Positions 23,166 to 35,575 of a stretch of DNA of 64,000 nt are shown here, piece after piece. Each line of letters opens with the position of its first letter. Position 1 is the first letter of the stretch. The stretch covers positions 327,325,294-327,389,293 of the forward strand of contig NC_053037.3 of the NCBI RefSeq assembly GCF_002575655.3. The letters are read 5' to 3'. This DNA comes from Aegilops tauschii subsp. strangulata (Eukaryota > Streptophyta > Magnoliopsida > Poales > Poaceae). The translations under genes and the position numbers were made by a program. Under the pieces are notes generated by a model, which was not told where the DNA came from, searched no databases, and worked only from the letters and a program-made list of their open reading frames with translations.

Positions 23166-23385
23166 GTGTGGGATGTACATACCTACGGAAATGATTTTCT
23201 AGGATTCGCCGTGTGGGATGTACATACCTACGGAAATGATTTCTGGGATTCACCGTGTGGGATGTACATACCTATGGAAATGATTTCTGGGATTCACCGT
23301 GTGGGATGTACATACCTACGGAAATGATTTCTGGGATTCACTGTGTGGGATGTACATACCTACGGAAATGATTGGGTTTCGATGC
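23166..23385. repeat. Five 44-bp tandem repeats (CACTA subterminal)
   Basis: The phrase GTGTGGGATGTACATACC recurs at 23166, 23211, 23255, 23299 and 23343, giving periods of 45, 44, 44 and 44 bp, with nearly identical units. Related inverted units occur in the second CACTA element at about 59380-59510. Subterminal repeats are where CACTA transposase-associated proteins bind, so a binding-array role is inferred. Confidence 0.85.
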
Positions 23386-24059
23386 CTCGCCCGATCGCAC
23401 ACGGCCCCAGCCTGGGTCCCAGGAGGGCCTATACCCGACGATTTCTGGGTCGTGTGGGAAGGACCCCCCTATCACCCACACTCACTTGGCGACGGTTCCA
23501 AATGACGTCGCGAAAAGGGGTTAAAAACCATTTGTTTAGCACGTCGTTGTACCAGTGATATACCAGTCGCTCTACCTCTATAGTTAGGTATCTATACCCC
23601 CCCCCCACACACACACACACCGATAGTCGCATGTTGTAGGTAGGTATCCATGCCACAGAGAAAAAATGCACCTCTCCCATCTCACGTTCCAGTAGGCCAT
23701 CCGCCCTATATCTTTGACCTGGGCACACACAAATTCGATGGCACTCTTTATCGATCGTGCACACACACACTTCATCTGTCTCTTTGATTCTATGGATATA
23801 TCACACCGATGATCCCTCCACTCTCTTCTCGTGGATCGCCCCCTCTATATATGATATATCCAGGCCTCAATTTCACAGACATTGCATATGTTACATTTTT
23901 TGTTTGTGATATCATCGGCACATATTCCCTGTCTGTCTCTCACGCACCCCCCAAAACACTCGAGAACCCACACACCTTCTCTCTCTAGGTCTGTATCTCC
24001 CTCATACCCACCCACGCTAAGAGAATAGGTGCACGTACTCACGCTTCATTCCCAGCCAC

Positions 24060-24250
24060 ACCCGCGCGGGTACATGGTGGAGCTCATTTCTGTATGAAAT
24101 GGTAACCCACGTGCTAATTTGAGAGCGTGTAGCGGTTGTTTACTTACGGATGTCGTGTACCACGCGTGCACGAAACAAAATTCGACTTGACGCGTTGGCG
24201 CGTTATTTTTAAATAAAGTTATATTGCTCAATGTCACGTACAGAATATAA
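24060..24250. repeat. Duplicated block A, left copy
   Basis: This block aligns in the same orientation to about 51718-51903, sharing GGTACA, TCATTTCT, GGCGCGTTATTT, TTAAGTTAT-like and CACGTAC words in order. Divergence is substantial, so the duplication is old. Confidence 0.65.
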
Positions 24251-25369
24251 AAAGATTGTTATCGAGAAAAATGTAATCCGCTCCACTATATACAATGGAG
24301 CTTGTCTGCTGGGGATGGTCTGTCTTCACACTCTCTCACACAAGACGGCATTGGCCTCTCTCTCCCTCTCTCCCCCCGCTGGTCACTAATCCGGCATAAT
24401 CCCGTCCATCGCCGGAAAGAGAGGACGTGCATTGTTGCTCCGTTCGACGGCGTCGAGGCAGCATGTCTTGATCTGTGGTACCTGTCGTTCTCTCTGACCA
24501 AGCTCTGGCGCGGTACGGAAGATCCCGCCCGCGGACGCCCTCCTAGTTACGTCCCAATGACCCCGAGGTACCTGTTCCTCCCCTCCAGCATTGCTCCACA
24601 GCCCATCTTCCCACGTCGCTGCATGTGGAAAATCCTGCATGTGGATTTTCCCTAGTTCTTTGCCTGAAACGTAGCTCGGCCGGCGTACTTTCCATGTTGC
24701 AATCTCGTCCTCACACCCTTTTAGATAAACAACCGTGATGCTATCTTCCCTTAGGACAAGCAATATGCTTCTTTTTTGTCGTCGTATGTGTCTTCAACTG
24801 TTATTGGCCAGTAATTGTTTCCTTTCTACCTCTTTTTGGAAACATGACTATCCATTTCACCTCGTTGCTATTGTGACCTTTAGCTGAACTGCACAAATCA
24901 CTTTTTTCTTAAGAGTGTTTTGTGCAGTTCTACTAAAATGTCACACGGGCAACGTTTCTACATTTCAGTGGTACTGCACAAAGGGAAATTGGTTTTGCTC
25001 TATCCTCCTCATCCAACTCCAAGGCTAGTCTCCTCCAAGAAGTAGTTTTTAAAAAATACTCCAACAAGTAGCTAGTCTTAAGAGAGATTGAAAAGGTGAT
25101 CGGCTTCTATTTGTGTGTGTAGGTTTCATCATCTCTCGAAATAGGCTTTCGCCCCGCTTTATAGATAAAGCACCATCGGTTGCTATTTGGGATCTAGATG
25201 ACTGTTGTTTCATCATCTACTGCCGCTATTATTGTAATCACACTTGTTCAATATCTTTGCAAACAGGGATGATCAGCTAGAGTTTAGTGGAACTGCACAA
25301 AATGATCGGATTGTGATGTCCTTCACACACCTCATTCTTGGAAACAGAGTTGTGTGAAACTAGCTGCCA

Positions 25370-25550
25370 ACCAATGAACACCGTGCCCAGGAAATGTAAC
25401 CATGCCTACGGACAACATCGATCAATTATATTTTTTTCTTTACTTGTACACCCTCTCACAACTTTGTCTTCAGTTGTGATGCAAATATTGGCGCTGATCT
25501 ACGAATCATTGAGGTGCATTAGCAGCCATGGTGGTCTCATTTGTATTTGA
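25370..25550. repeat. Duplicated block B, left copy
   Basis: This block aligns in the same orientation to about 54888-55045, sharing GCCCAGGAAAT, AACATCGATC-like, ACTTTGTCTT and GAATCATTGAG in order. Together with block A it indicates an old tandem duplication of this flank. Confidence 0.55.
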
Positions 25551-25598
25551 TGGAATGTTGTAACGAGAGAACCTTGAGGCAAGAGGACACGTGAATCC

Positions 25599-25861
25599 TG
25601 TCGGCGTCCTGGGAATGGGGGCCCCCCAGACTTGCCTGCCTGCGGCCCGCGGCGTGGCTCCACTAACGGCCTGGTACGACCCATCTTCGTCAGCAAACAC
25701 TCAAGACCCTCGCGAGGGGCCGAGCCTCGTGAGGAGGATGACACAAGACCTCTTCACGCAGCCTCACTAGGCTGGCCCGTGAGGAGAGGAGAGATCAAGG
25801 CAAGGAGCACCTCGCGAGGTTTCCATGACGTCAGCCATGATGACCAAGGCCAGGCGGGCGC
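25599..25861 (+). repeat. 5' LTR of the Tat element, first part
   Basis: It begins TGTCGGCGTCCTGG and matches 49630-49891 of the 3' LTR with roughly 9% difference over 260 bp counted by eye. It stops at the GGCGC site where the Fatima-like element inserted. Confidence 0.9.
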
Positions 25862-26337
25862 TGTCAATGTCAAAACCGGCGGATCTCGGGTAGGGGGTCC
25901 CGAACTGTGCGTCTAAGGTCGATGGTAACAGGAGACGGGGGACACGATGTTTACCCAGGTTCGGGCCCTCTTGATGGAGGTAATACCCTACTTCCTGCTT
26001 GATTGATCTTGATAAATATGAGGATTGCAAGAGTTGATCTACCATGACATTGTAATGGCTAAACCCTAGAAGTCTAGCCTGTATGATTATGATTATTCTA
26101 GCCTCTACGGACTAAACCCTCCGGTTTATATAGACACCGGGGGGCCTAGGGTTGTACAGAGTCGGTTTATAGAGGAAGGAATCTTCATATCCGAACGCCA
26201 AGCTTGCCATCCACGCAAAGGAGAGTCCCATTCGGACACGGGAGGAAGTCTTCTATCTTGTATCTCCATGGCCCATCAATCTGGCCCACGTCACATAGCC
26301 CGGACGCCAGAGGACCCCTTAGTCCAGGACTCCCTCA
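25862..26337 (-). repeat. 3' LTR of the Fatima-like element
   Basis: Its minus-strand ends are TGAGGGAGTCC at 26337 and a terminal TTGACA at 25862. A minus-strand TATATAAAC promoter motif lies near 26125-26133. The polypurine-like TTCAGGGGCTAC precedes it on the minus strand. Confidence 0.88.
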
Positions 26338-26744
26338 GTAGCCCCTGAACCAGGCTTCAATGACGATGTGTCCGGCGCGCAGATTGTCTTCGGCATTGCA
26401 AGGTGGATTCCTCCTCCGAATACTTCAAAGTAGTCCTCGAACACAGAAAACGTGTCTAGTTCTGCAAAACAAACTACACATACAGCCGCGAATATTTAAC
26501 AAGTCCCATCTACTGATATCTTTTGTAGTGAGGCGCCACGTCTCTGCACGGTCATTATTTCGAACCATTTTCTAGCCTCCCGCTCCGTGTTTCGAGGTGC
26601 GGTTTCAGAAGCAGAGATCATGTCACCTTATCATGGGATCCTCATTAATATGGGCACGGGTAATCCAACTGTGTTTGTTGGCGATCCCTTAGGAATAGGC
26701 GAGCTTTAAGGCCCACGAGGAGGCGTTCGATATTCCTTCGACTT

Positions 26745-26750
26745 TATAAA
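26745..26750 (+). promoter_or_regulatory. Candidate TATA box for the antisense gene of the Fatima-like element
   Basis: TATAAA in CGACTT-TATAAA-GGGGC lies 118 bp upstream of ATG 26863, followed by a pyrimidine-rich leader containing CTAACCCTAG. It is outside the LTR and on the plus strand, opposite to gag. Confidence 0.55.
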
Positions 26751-27970
26751 GGGGCACAGATCCGTCTTTCTCCCCCCGCGCCTACCTCTTCCTCAACCTT
26801 CCTAACCCTAGGCTGCAACACCCAGGATTCGATTTCTTCCATTGTTACCAGGCCCTCTAGTTATGTCCAGATCCGTATCCCCAGGTAGATGGGCAGCCTC
26901 CTCGGTCACCGAGGAGGATATCGCAAAGCTTCGGAAGGCGAGGTACCTGACTGCGGAAATCCCCCACAGGCTCCCTACTAAAGGGCAGGTCATCCCCACA
27001 CCCAAATCCGGCGAGAGGGTTGTATTCATCTCCCACTTCCTCTGTGGGCTAGGGTTTGCTCTTCACCCCTTCGTTCGCGGCCTCATGTTCTATTATGGGC
27101 TAGATTTTCACGATCTAGCTCCGGACACTTTTCTTCACATCTCGGCATTCGTCATCATGTGCGAAGCCTTTCTCCGCATCCCCCCCCCCCACACTTCGGC
27201 CTATGGCTCAAGACTTTTAATGTGAAGCCGAAGGTAGTTAACGGGGAACAAGCGGAGTGCGGCGATGCTATGGTGAGCAAGCTTGCCAATACTATCTGGC
27301 CCAAAGGTACCTTCGCGGAAACCTCCAACTTATGCCAGCGGGAGTGGTTCTATATCACCGAACCCCGCGGCACCAAATGGGCCGCCGCACTGGTGTTCCA
27401 ATCTGGCCCTCCATTGCGGCTCGCATCATGGATAAATAAGGGGCTTGACTGGGGATCAGCTGATGAAGTACAGACGCTACAAAGTCGTATCCGGAGTATC
27501 CTCGAAAGGAATGATGGTTATCAACGTGATCCAAGTGATGCTAGTCCGCCGGATCCTCCCGTGCCAGCGATGGCCTCTCCGTATGTGGGAGTTCAATCCG
27601 GAAGGATTGCAGACCCTTCAGCAATTCTTCGGCACAACACACGAAGGGATGTGGAAACTATTCTTCAAGACTCGAAAGTAGTGGCCGGACACATCAGAGG
27701 ACGTCGGTCTCGACTGCAACCATCCGGATACTTCGGTAAGCGCCCAACTTCTGACTGCGACTTGGTTGATTATCCCATAGCGATGTACGGAGAGTTTTAT
27801 CTTTGACCAGGGCTGGATAAAGAAGGCAGAACGAATTAGGTGTTCAGCTCCACTTCCTGAAGACTCGGCCGATCCTGTGTTGATGAGGATGTTGGTCCCG
27901 GCGCCGTATCAAGTGCCAGTGCAAGAGGGCAAGAAGAGGAGCGAAGAGACCGAAAGCGGCCTCCGCTCTG

Positions 27971-29555
27971 TGCTACCTATTGAGCACTGCGTTGCTTTTC
28001 CCTTGAAGAGGAAAGGGTGATGCAGTAAAGTAGCGTAAGTATTTCCCTCAGTTTTTGAGAACCAAGGTATCAATCCAGTAGGAGACCACGCGCGAATCCC
28101 ACGCACCTACACAAACAAACAAGAACCTCGCAACCAACGCGATAAAGGGGTTGTCGATCCCTTCACGGTCACTTACGAGCGTGAGATCTGATAAATATGA
28201 TAGGATAATATTTTTGGTATTTTTATGATAAAGAGTAAATAGATATGCAAAGTAAAATAAACGGCAATAGAAATAACTAAGTGTTGGAAGATTAATATGA
28301 TGGAAAATAGACCCGGGGGCCATAGGTTTCACTAGTGGCTTCTCTCAAGAGCATAAGTATTACGGTGGGTAAACAAATTACTATCGAGCAATTGATAGAA
28401 TTGAGAATAGTTATGAGAATATCTAGGTATGATCATGTATATAGGCATCACGTCCGCGATAAGTAGACCGAAACGATTCTGCATCTACTACCATTACTCC
28501 ACACATCGACCGCTATCCAGCATGCATCTAGAGTATTAAGTTCATAAGAACAGAGTAATGCTTTAAGTAAGATGACATGATGTAGAGGGATAAACTCCTG
28601 CAATATGATATAAACCCCATCTTTTTATCCTCGATGGCAACAATACAATACGTGCCTTGCTGCCCCTACTGTCACTGGGAAAGGACACTGCAAGATTGAA
28701 CCCAAAGCTAAGAACTTCTCCCATTGCAAGAAAGATCAATCTAGTAGGCCAAACCAAACTGATAATTCGAAGAGACTTGCAAAGATAACCAATCGTACAT
28801 AAAAGAATTCAGAGAAGATTCAAATATTGTTCATAGATAAACTTCATCATAAACCCACAATTCATCGGTCTCGACAAACACACCTCAAAAGAAGATTACA
28901 TCGAATAGATCTCCACAAGAATCGTGGAGAACTTTGTATTGAGATCCAAAAAGAGAGAAGAAGCCATCTAGCTAATAACTATGGACCCGAAGGTCTGAGG
29001 TAAACTACTCACACATCATCGGAGGGGCTATGGTGTTGATGTAGAAGCCCTCCGTGATCAATGCCCCCTCCGGCAGGACGCTGGAAAAGGCCCCAAGATG
29101 GGATCTCACGGGTACAGAAGGTTGCGGCGGTGGAATTAGGTTTTCGTGGATGCTTCTGTTGGTTTGGGGGTACGTAGGTATATATAGGAGGAAGAAGTAC
29201 GTCGGTGGAGCAACGTGGGCCCCACGAGGGTGGAGGGCCCGCCTGGGGGGTAGGCGCGCCGCCCTGCCTCGTGCTCTCCTCGTTGCTTTCTTTACATGGA
29301 CTCCAAGTCCTCTGGATCACGTTTGTTCCGAAAATCACGTTCCCGAAGGTTTCATTCCGTTTGGGCTTCGTTTGATATTCTTTTTCTGTGAAACACTTAA
29401 ATAGGCAAAAAACAACAATTTGGGCTGGGCCTCCGGTTAATAGGTTAGTCCCAAAAATAATATAAAAGTGTATAATAAAGCCCATTAAACATCCAAAACA
29501 AAATATAATATAGCATGGAACAATAAAAAATTATAGATACGTTGGAGACGTATCA
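27971..29555 (-). repeat. 3' LTR of the Sabrina-like element
   Basis: Its minus-strand ends are TGATACGTC at 29555 and GGTAGCA at 27971. A minus-strand TATATATA motif lies near 29178. A tract reading AAGCTTGGGGATGCT on the minus strand precedes it at 29556-29570. Confidence 0.9.
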
Positions 29556-32391
29556 AGCATCCCCAAGCTTAATTCCTGCTCGTCCTCGAGTAGGTAAATG
29601 ATAAAAACAGAATTTTTGATGTGGAACGCTACTTAGCATAATTTCAATGTAGTTCTTCTTATTGTGGCACGAATGTTCAGATTCGATATGATTCAAGATA
29701 AAAGTTTAATATTGACATAAAAACAATAATACTTCAAGCATGCTAACCAAGCAATTATGTCTTATCAAAATAACATAGCCAAAGCAAGTTATCCCTACAA
29801 AATCATATAGTCTGGCTATGCTCCATCTTCCCCACACAAAATATTCATATCATGTACAACCCCGGTTTTAGCCAAGCAATTGGTTCATACTTTTTAACGC
29901 GCTTCAGCATTTTCAACTTTTACGCAATACATGAGCGCAAGCCATGGATATAGCACTATGGTGGAATGAGGTATAATGTTAGGGGTTATGTGGGAAGACA
30001 AAAAAGGAGAAAGTCTCACATTGATGAGGCTAATCAACGGGCTATGGAGATGCCCATCAATTGATGTCAAATCAAGGAGCAGGGATTGCCATGCAACGGA
30101 TGCACTAGAGCTATAAGTGTATGAAAGCTCAAAAAAAAAGAAACTAAGTGGGTGTGCATCCAACTTGCTTGCTCACGAAGACCTTGGGCATTTGAGGAAG
30201 CCCATCATTGGCATATACAAGCCAAGTTCTATAATGAAATTTCCCACTAGTATATGGAAGTGACAAAATGAGAGACTCTCTATCATGAAGATCACGGTGC
30301 TACTTTGAAGCACAAGTGTGGTAAAAGGATAGTAACATTGTCCCTTCTCTCTTTTTCTCTCATTTTTTTTATTTGGGCCTTTTTTCTTCTTTATTTTTTG
30401 GCCTCTTTTTTTTCTTTTTATTTAGTCCGGAGTCTCATCCCGACTTGTGGGGGAATCATAGTCTCCATCATCCTTTCCTCACTTGGGACAATGCTCTAAT
30501 AATGATGATCATCACACTTTTATTTACTTACAACTCATGAATTAGAACTCAATACTTAGAACAAGATATGACTCTATGTGAATGCCTCCGGCGCTGTACC
30601 GGGATATGCAATGAATCAAGAGCGACATGTATGAAAGAATTATGAATGGTGGCTTTGCCACAAATACGATGTCAACTACATGATCATGCAAAGCAATATG
30701 ACAATGATGGAGCGTGTCATGATAAACGAAACGGTGGAAAGTTGCATGGCAATATATCTCAGAATGGATATGGAAATGCCATAATAGGTAGGTACGGTGG
30801 CTGTTTTGAGGAAGGTATAAGGAGGTTTATGTGTGATAGAGCGTATCATGTCACGGGGTTTGGATGCACCGGCGAAGTTTGCACCAACTCTCAAGGTGAG
30901 AAAGGGCAATGCACGGTACCGAAGAGGCTAGAAAATTGCGGAAAGGTAAGTGTGCGTATAATCCATGGACTCACATTAGTCATAAAGAACCCATATACTT
31001 ATTGCAAAAATTTATTAGCCCTCGAAGCAAAGTACTACTACGCATGCTCCTAGGGGAAGGGTTGGTAGGAGTTAACCATCGCGCGATCCCGACCGCCACA
31101 CAAAGGATGACAATCAACAAATACCTCATGCTCCGACTTTGTTACATAACGGTTCACCATACGTGCATGCTACGGGAATCACAAACTCCAACACAAGCAT
31201 TTCTCAATTTCACAATTACTCAACTAGCACAACTATGATATTACCACCTTTATATCTCAAAAGAATTATCAAGCATCAAATTTCTCATGATATTATAATT
31301 AAAGCAATTTGCCATGCTGTTTTAAGACTCTCAAAATAATATAAGTGACGCATGAGAGATCAATAGTTTCTATAAAACAAATCCACCACTGTGCTCTAAA
31401 AGATATAAGTGAAGCACTAGAGCAAAAACTATATAGCTCAAAAGATATAAGTGAAGCACATAGAGTATTCTAATAAATTCCGATTTGTGTGTGTCTCTCT
31501 CAAAAGGTGTGTACAGCAAGGATGATTGTGGTAAACTAAAAGCAAAGACTCAAATCATACAAGACGCTCCAAGCAAAACACATATCATGTGGTGAATAAA
31601 AATATAGCTCCAAGTAAAGTTACCGATGGAAGTAGACGAAAGAGGGGATGCCTTCCGGGGCATCCCCAAGCTTTGGCTTTTTGGTGTCCTTAGATTATCT
31701 TGGGGTGCCATGGGAATACCCAAGCTTAGGCTCTTGCCACTCCTTGTTCCATAATCCATCAAATCTTTTACCCAAAACTTGAAAACTTCACAACACAAAA
31801 CTTAGCAGAAAATCTCGTGAGCTCCGTTAGCGAAAGAAAACAAAATACCACTTCAAGGTACTGTAATGAACTCATTATTTACTTATATTGGTGTTAAACC
31901 TACTGTATTCCAACTTCTCTATGGTTTATAAACTATTTTACTAGCCATAGATTCCTCAAAATAAGCAAACAACACACGAAAAACAGAATCTGTCAAAAAC
32001 AGAACAGTCTGTAGTAATCTGTAACTAACGCAAACTTCTGGAACTCAAAAAAATCTACTAAAATAGGACGACCTACACAATTTGTTTATTGATCTTCTGC
32101 AATTTGAATCAGTATTTTATCACGTTCTGGTGATTTTTAACAATTGTTTTCGTGAACAGAAAGTTTCTGGAATTTTCAGCAAGATCAAATAACTATCATC
32201 CAAGAAGATCCTATAGGTTTAACTTGGCACAAACACTAATTAAAACATAAAAACAAATCTACCAAGAGGATAGATCAAATATTTATTCCTAAACAGAAGC
32301 AAAAAGCAAAAAAATAAAAATAAAATTGGGTTGCCTCCCAACAAGCGCTATCGTTTAACGCCCCTAGCTAGGCATAAAAGCAAGGATAGAT
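29556..32391 (-). other. Non-coding interior of the Sabrina-like element
   Basis: There is no supported gene. It contains a T-rich tract at about 30350-30424, a short duplicated phrase AAAAGATATAAGTGAAGCA near 31398 and 31440, and GGGGATGCC-type polypurine stretches near 31650-31730. No reverse transcriptase or integrase motif is visible. Confidence 0.7.
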
Positions 32392-33537
32392 CTAGGTATT
32401 GCCATCTTTGGTAGGCAATCCATAAGTGGCTCTCATAATAGATTCATGAGGTAATTTTATTTTCTTTCTAGGGAAGTGTTCCATGCCTTTCCTTAATGGA
32501 AATTGGAATCTAATATTCCCTTCCTTCATATCAATAATTGCACCAATCGTTCTAAGGAAAGGTCTACCAAGAATAATAGGACATGAAGGATTGCAATCTA
32601 TGTCAAGAACAATGAAATCTACGGGCACATAGTTCCTATTTGCAACAATAAGAACATCATTAATTCTTCCCATAGGTTTCTTAATAGTGGAATCCACAAG
32701 GTGCAAGTTTAAAGAGCAATCATCAAATTCGCGGAAACCTAACAAATCACACAAAGTTTTTGGAATCGTGGAAACACTAACACCCAAATCACACAAAGCA
32801 TAGCATTCATGATCTTTAATTTTAATTTTAATAGTAGGTTCCCACTCATCATAAAGTTTTCTAGGGATAGAAACTTCCAACTCAAGTTTTTCTTCATAAG
32901 ATTGCATCAAAGCATCAACGATATGTTTAGTAAAAGCTTTATTTTGGCTATAAGCATGGGGAGAATTTAGCATGGATTGCAACAAGGAAATACAATCTGT
33001 CAAAGAGCAATTATCATAATTAAATTCCTTGAAATCCAAAATAGTGGGTTCATTAATATCTAAAGTTTTGATCGCTTCAATCCCACTTTTAACAATTTTT
33101 GCATCAAGATCTAAAAACTCCAAATTTTTGGGACGCCTTCTAGGTAAAGGTGACCCATCTCTAGTCCCATCATTATCAAGATTCATATTGCAAAACAAAG
33201 ATTTAATAGGGGACACATCAATAAATTTTATATCTTCATCTTTATTCTCACAAAAAAAATCCGGTTTAGCAGCCATCTTATTAACTAAGGTGGCTTGCTT
33301 ATCCGAAATTTTAGCTATTAATTTTTTGAGATGAGCAATCTGAGATTTCAAACCATAAAATTCCTTACACATATCATCGAGCTCTTTATTCATGTATCCC
33401 ATAAAGTTTTTTTGTTCCTTAAGCTCGTTTCTAAAGAAATTATTATGCTCAAATTGTAAAGTCATAAAACTTCTAACGTTGCTTTCGATCTCTTCTAACC
33501 TTTTAAGGTGAAGATCACCAAATCTAGGTAGAGCCAT
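32392..33537 (-). CDS. Gag-protease-like ORF of the Sabrina-like element
   Basis: An intact 381-codon frame on the minus strand. ATG 33537 (MALPRFGDLHLKRL) is the likely start because it follows the primer site and leader; the same frame is open further upstream through the primer site into the LTR (to 33894), but that part is LTR-derived. Residues 20-80 are helical and charged (coiled-coil-like, FRNELKEQKNFMGYMNKEL). The C-terminal half is a retropepsin-like domain: CYALCDLGVSVSTIPKTL, with D-L-G in place of the usual D-S/T-G, then CPIILGRPFLRTIGAIID. Athila-type elements often carry this domain. There is no reverse transcriptase downstream. It would need a partner element to move. Confidence 0.8.
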   Translation of the reverse strand: MALPRFGDLHLKRLEEIESNVRSFMTLQFEHNNFFRNELKEQKNFMGYMNKELDDMCKEFYGLKSQIAHLKKLIAKISDKQATLVNKMAAKPDFFCENKDEDIKFIDVSPIKSLFCNMNLDNDGTRDGSPLPRRRPKNLEFLDLDAKIVKSGIEAIKTLDINEPTILDFKEFNYDNCSLTDCISLLQSMLNSPHAYSQNKAFTKHIVDALMQSYEEKLELEVSIPRKLYDEWEPTIKIKIKDHECYALCDLGVSVSTIPKTLCDLLGFREFDDCSLNLHLVDSTIKKPMGRINDVLIVANRNYVPVDFIVLDIDCNPSCPIILGRPFLRTIGAIIDMKEGNIRFQFPLRKGMEHFPRKKIKLPHESIMRATYGLPTKDGNT

Positions 33538-33729
33538 CGTGACAAGCAAGCAATCCAACATACGAGAAACAAGAAGCAAGCGAGAAAGAGGCAAACGGGA
33601 AAGAGAGGGCGAATAAAATGGCAAGGGTGAAGTGGGGGAGATGAAAACGAGAGGCAAATGGCAAATAATGTAATGCGAGGGAGATGAGTTTGTGATGGGT
33701 ACTTGGTATGTCTTGACTTGTGCGTAGAG

Positions 33730-33747
33730 TCCCCGGCAACGGCGCCA
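33730..33747 (-). promoter_or_regulatory. Primer-binding site of the Sabrina-like element
   Basis: On the minus strand TGGCGCCGTTGCCGGGGA lies 11 bases after the LTR end. It is the familiar primer site of Athila-type plant elements. Confidence 0.85.
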
Positions 33748-33758
33748 GAAATCCTTCT

Positions 33759-35344
33759 TGCTACCTCTTGAGCACTGCGTTGGTTTTCCCTTGAAGAGGA
33801 AAGGGTGATGCAGTAAAGTAGCGTAAGTATTTCCCTCAATTTTTGAGAACCAAGGTATCAATCCAGTAGGAGACCACGCGTGAGTCCCACGCACCTACAC
33901 AAACAAACAAGAACCTCGCAACCAACGCGATAAAGGGGTTGTCAATCCCTTCACGGTCACTTACGAGAGTGAGATCTGATAGATATGATAGGATAATATT
34001 TTTGGTATTTCTATGATAAAGAGTAAATAGAGATGCAAAGTAAAATAAACGGAAATAGAAATAACTAAGTGTTGGAAGATTAATATGATGGAAAATAGAC
34101 CCGGGGGCCATAGGTTTCACTAGTGGCTTCTCTCAAGAGCATAAGTATTACGGTGGGTAAACAAATTACTGTCGAGCAATTGATAGAATTTAGCATAGTT
34201 ATGAGAATATCTAGGTATGATCATGTATATAGGCATCACGTCCGCGACAAGTAGACCAAAACGATTCTGCATCTACTACTATTACTCCACACATCGACCG
34301 CTATCCAGCATGCATCTAGAGTATTAAGTTCATAAGAACAGAGTAATGCTTTAAGTAAGATGACATGATGTAGAGGGATAAACTCATGCAATACGATATA
34401 AACCCCATCTTTTTATCCTCGATGGCAACAATATAATACATGCCTTGCTGCCCCTGCTGTCACTGGGAAAGGACACCGCAAGATTGAACCCAAAGCTAAG
34501 CAGTTCTCCCATTGCAAGAAAGATCAATCTAGTAGGCCAAACCAAACTGATAATTCGAAGAGACTTGCAAAGATAACCAATCGTACATAAAAGAATTCAG
34601 ATAAGATTCAAATATTGTTCATAGAGAAACTTGATCATAAACCCACAATTCATCGGTCTCGACAAACACACCGCAAAAGAAGATTACATCGAATAGATCT
34701 CCACAAGAATCGTGGAGAACTTTGTATTGAGATCCAAAAAGAGAGAAGTAGCCATCTAGCTAATAACTATGGACCCGAAGGTCTGAGGTAAACTACTCAC
34801 ACATCATCGGAGGGGCTATGGTGTCGATGTAGAAGCCCTCCGTGATCAATGCCCCCTCCGGCAGGATGCCGGAAAAGGCCCCAGGATGGGATCTCACGGG
34901 TATAGAAGGTTGCGGCGGTGGAATTAGGTTTTGGTGGATGCTTCTGTTGGTTTGGGGGTACGTAGGTATATATAGGAGGAAGAAGTACATCGGTGGAGCA
35001 ACGTGGGCCCCATGAGGGTGGAGGGCGCGCCTGGGGGGGTAGGCGCGCCCCCTGCCTCATGCTCTCCTTGTTGCTTTCTTTACGTGGACTCCAAGTCCTC
35101 TGGATCACGTTTGTTCCGAAAATCACGTTCCCGAAGGTTTCATTCCGTTTGGACTTCGTCAGATATTCTTTTTCTGCGAAACACTGAAATAGGCAAAAAA
35201 ACAACAATTTGGGCTGGGCCTCCGTTTAATAGGTTAGTCCCAAAAATAATATAAAGGTGTATAATAAAGACCATTAAACATCCAAAACAGAATATAATAT
35301 AGCATGGAACAATCTAAAATTATAGATACGTTGGAGACGTATCA
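33759..35344 (-). repeat. 5' LTR of the Sabrina-like element
   Basis: It is collinear with the 3' LTR with one net base of length difference. The TATATATA promoter motif is at 34967-34974 on the minus strand. Confidence 0.9.
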
Positions 35345-35575
35345 CTCTGCAGGTATGTCGGACACTACGTCCGGGGAGATTGAAACTTCGTCTCCAAAAG
35401 ATGAAGGGGAAGGAGAGGGTGATATCCCTTCTCCTCATGGGAGGAAAAGGACTGCATCCGAAGACTTGGAGGTGGAAGTGCCCAAGAGAGGGAAGGCATC
35501 CCTTCCATGTGGCTCCGGTTCTGAAGCCGATGCCGTCGCAAGGCACCACTCTAGGGACAAGCCCCTTGCCGAATC

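Larger units (their letters stand above)
21230..23557. mobile_element. CACTA-type transposon, right part (left part beyond the Tekay insertion)
   Basis: The right end at 23557 reads, on the minus strand, CACTGGTACAACGACGTGC and continues into a subterminal region ending TTTTTAACCCCTTTTCGCGA. The same terminal region opens the second element at 59145 as CACTAGTATAGCGAGGTGC. Inside are 44-bp subterminal repeats, a B3-like gene fragment and a larger tandem repeat. No transposase is visible. The first base pair group CACTG departs from canonical CACTA by one base. The left end is not in the window because the Tekay element interrupts the tandem repeat. Confidence 0.7.
23558..25598. other. Unique host-like flank, no gene seen
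   Basis: The segment starts with C-run plus CA microsatellite sequence (23598-23622) and pyrimidine-rich DNA. Blocks at about 24050-24250 and 25370-25550 are repeated later in the window (see duplication). Open frames at 24302-24763 on both strands have no recognisable domain. I call no gene. Confidence 0.6.
27971..35344 (-). mobile_element. Sabrina-like Ty3/gypsy element, minus strand, non-autonomous
   Basis: LTRs at 27971-29555 (3' LTR) and 33759-35344 (5' LTR), of 1585 and 1586 bp, are flanked by perfect CTCTG duplications at 27966-27970 and 35345-35349. The LTR starts TGATACGTCTCCAACGTATC on the minus strand, as in the Triticeae family I know as Sabrina (from memory). It has a primer site, one gag-protease ORF and 2.8 kb of non-coding interior, with no reverse transcriptase or integrase. 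The LTRs differ by about 3-4% over sampled segments, the youngest of the nest. Confidence 0.9.

Noticed and set aside
23166..23385. CRISPR-like regular repeats
   Set aside because: The units are contiguous 44-bp tandem copies without unique spacers, in a plant transposon next to its terminus.
24302..24763. Opposing frames of 117 and 125 codons
   Set aside because: No domain, no plausible start context, and both frames open over the same DNA. Treated as chance.
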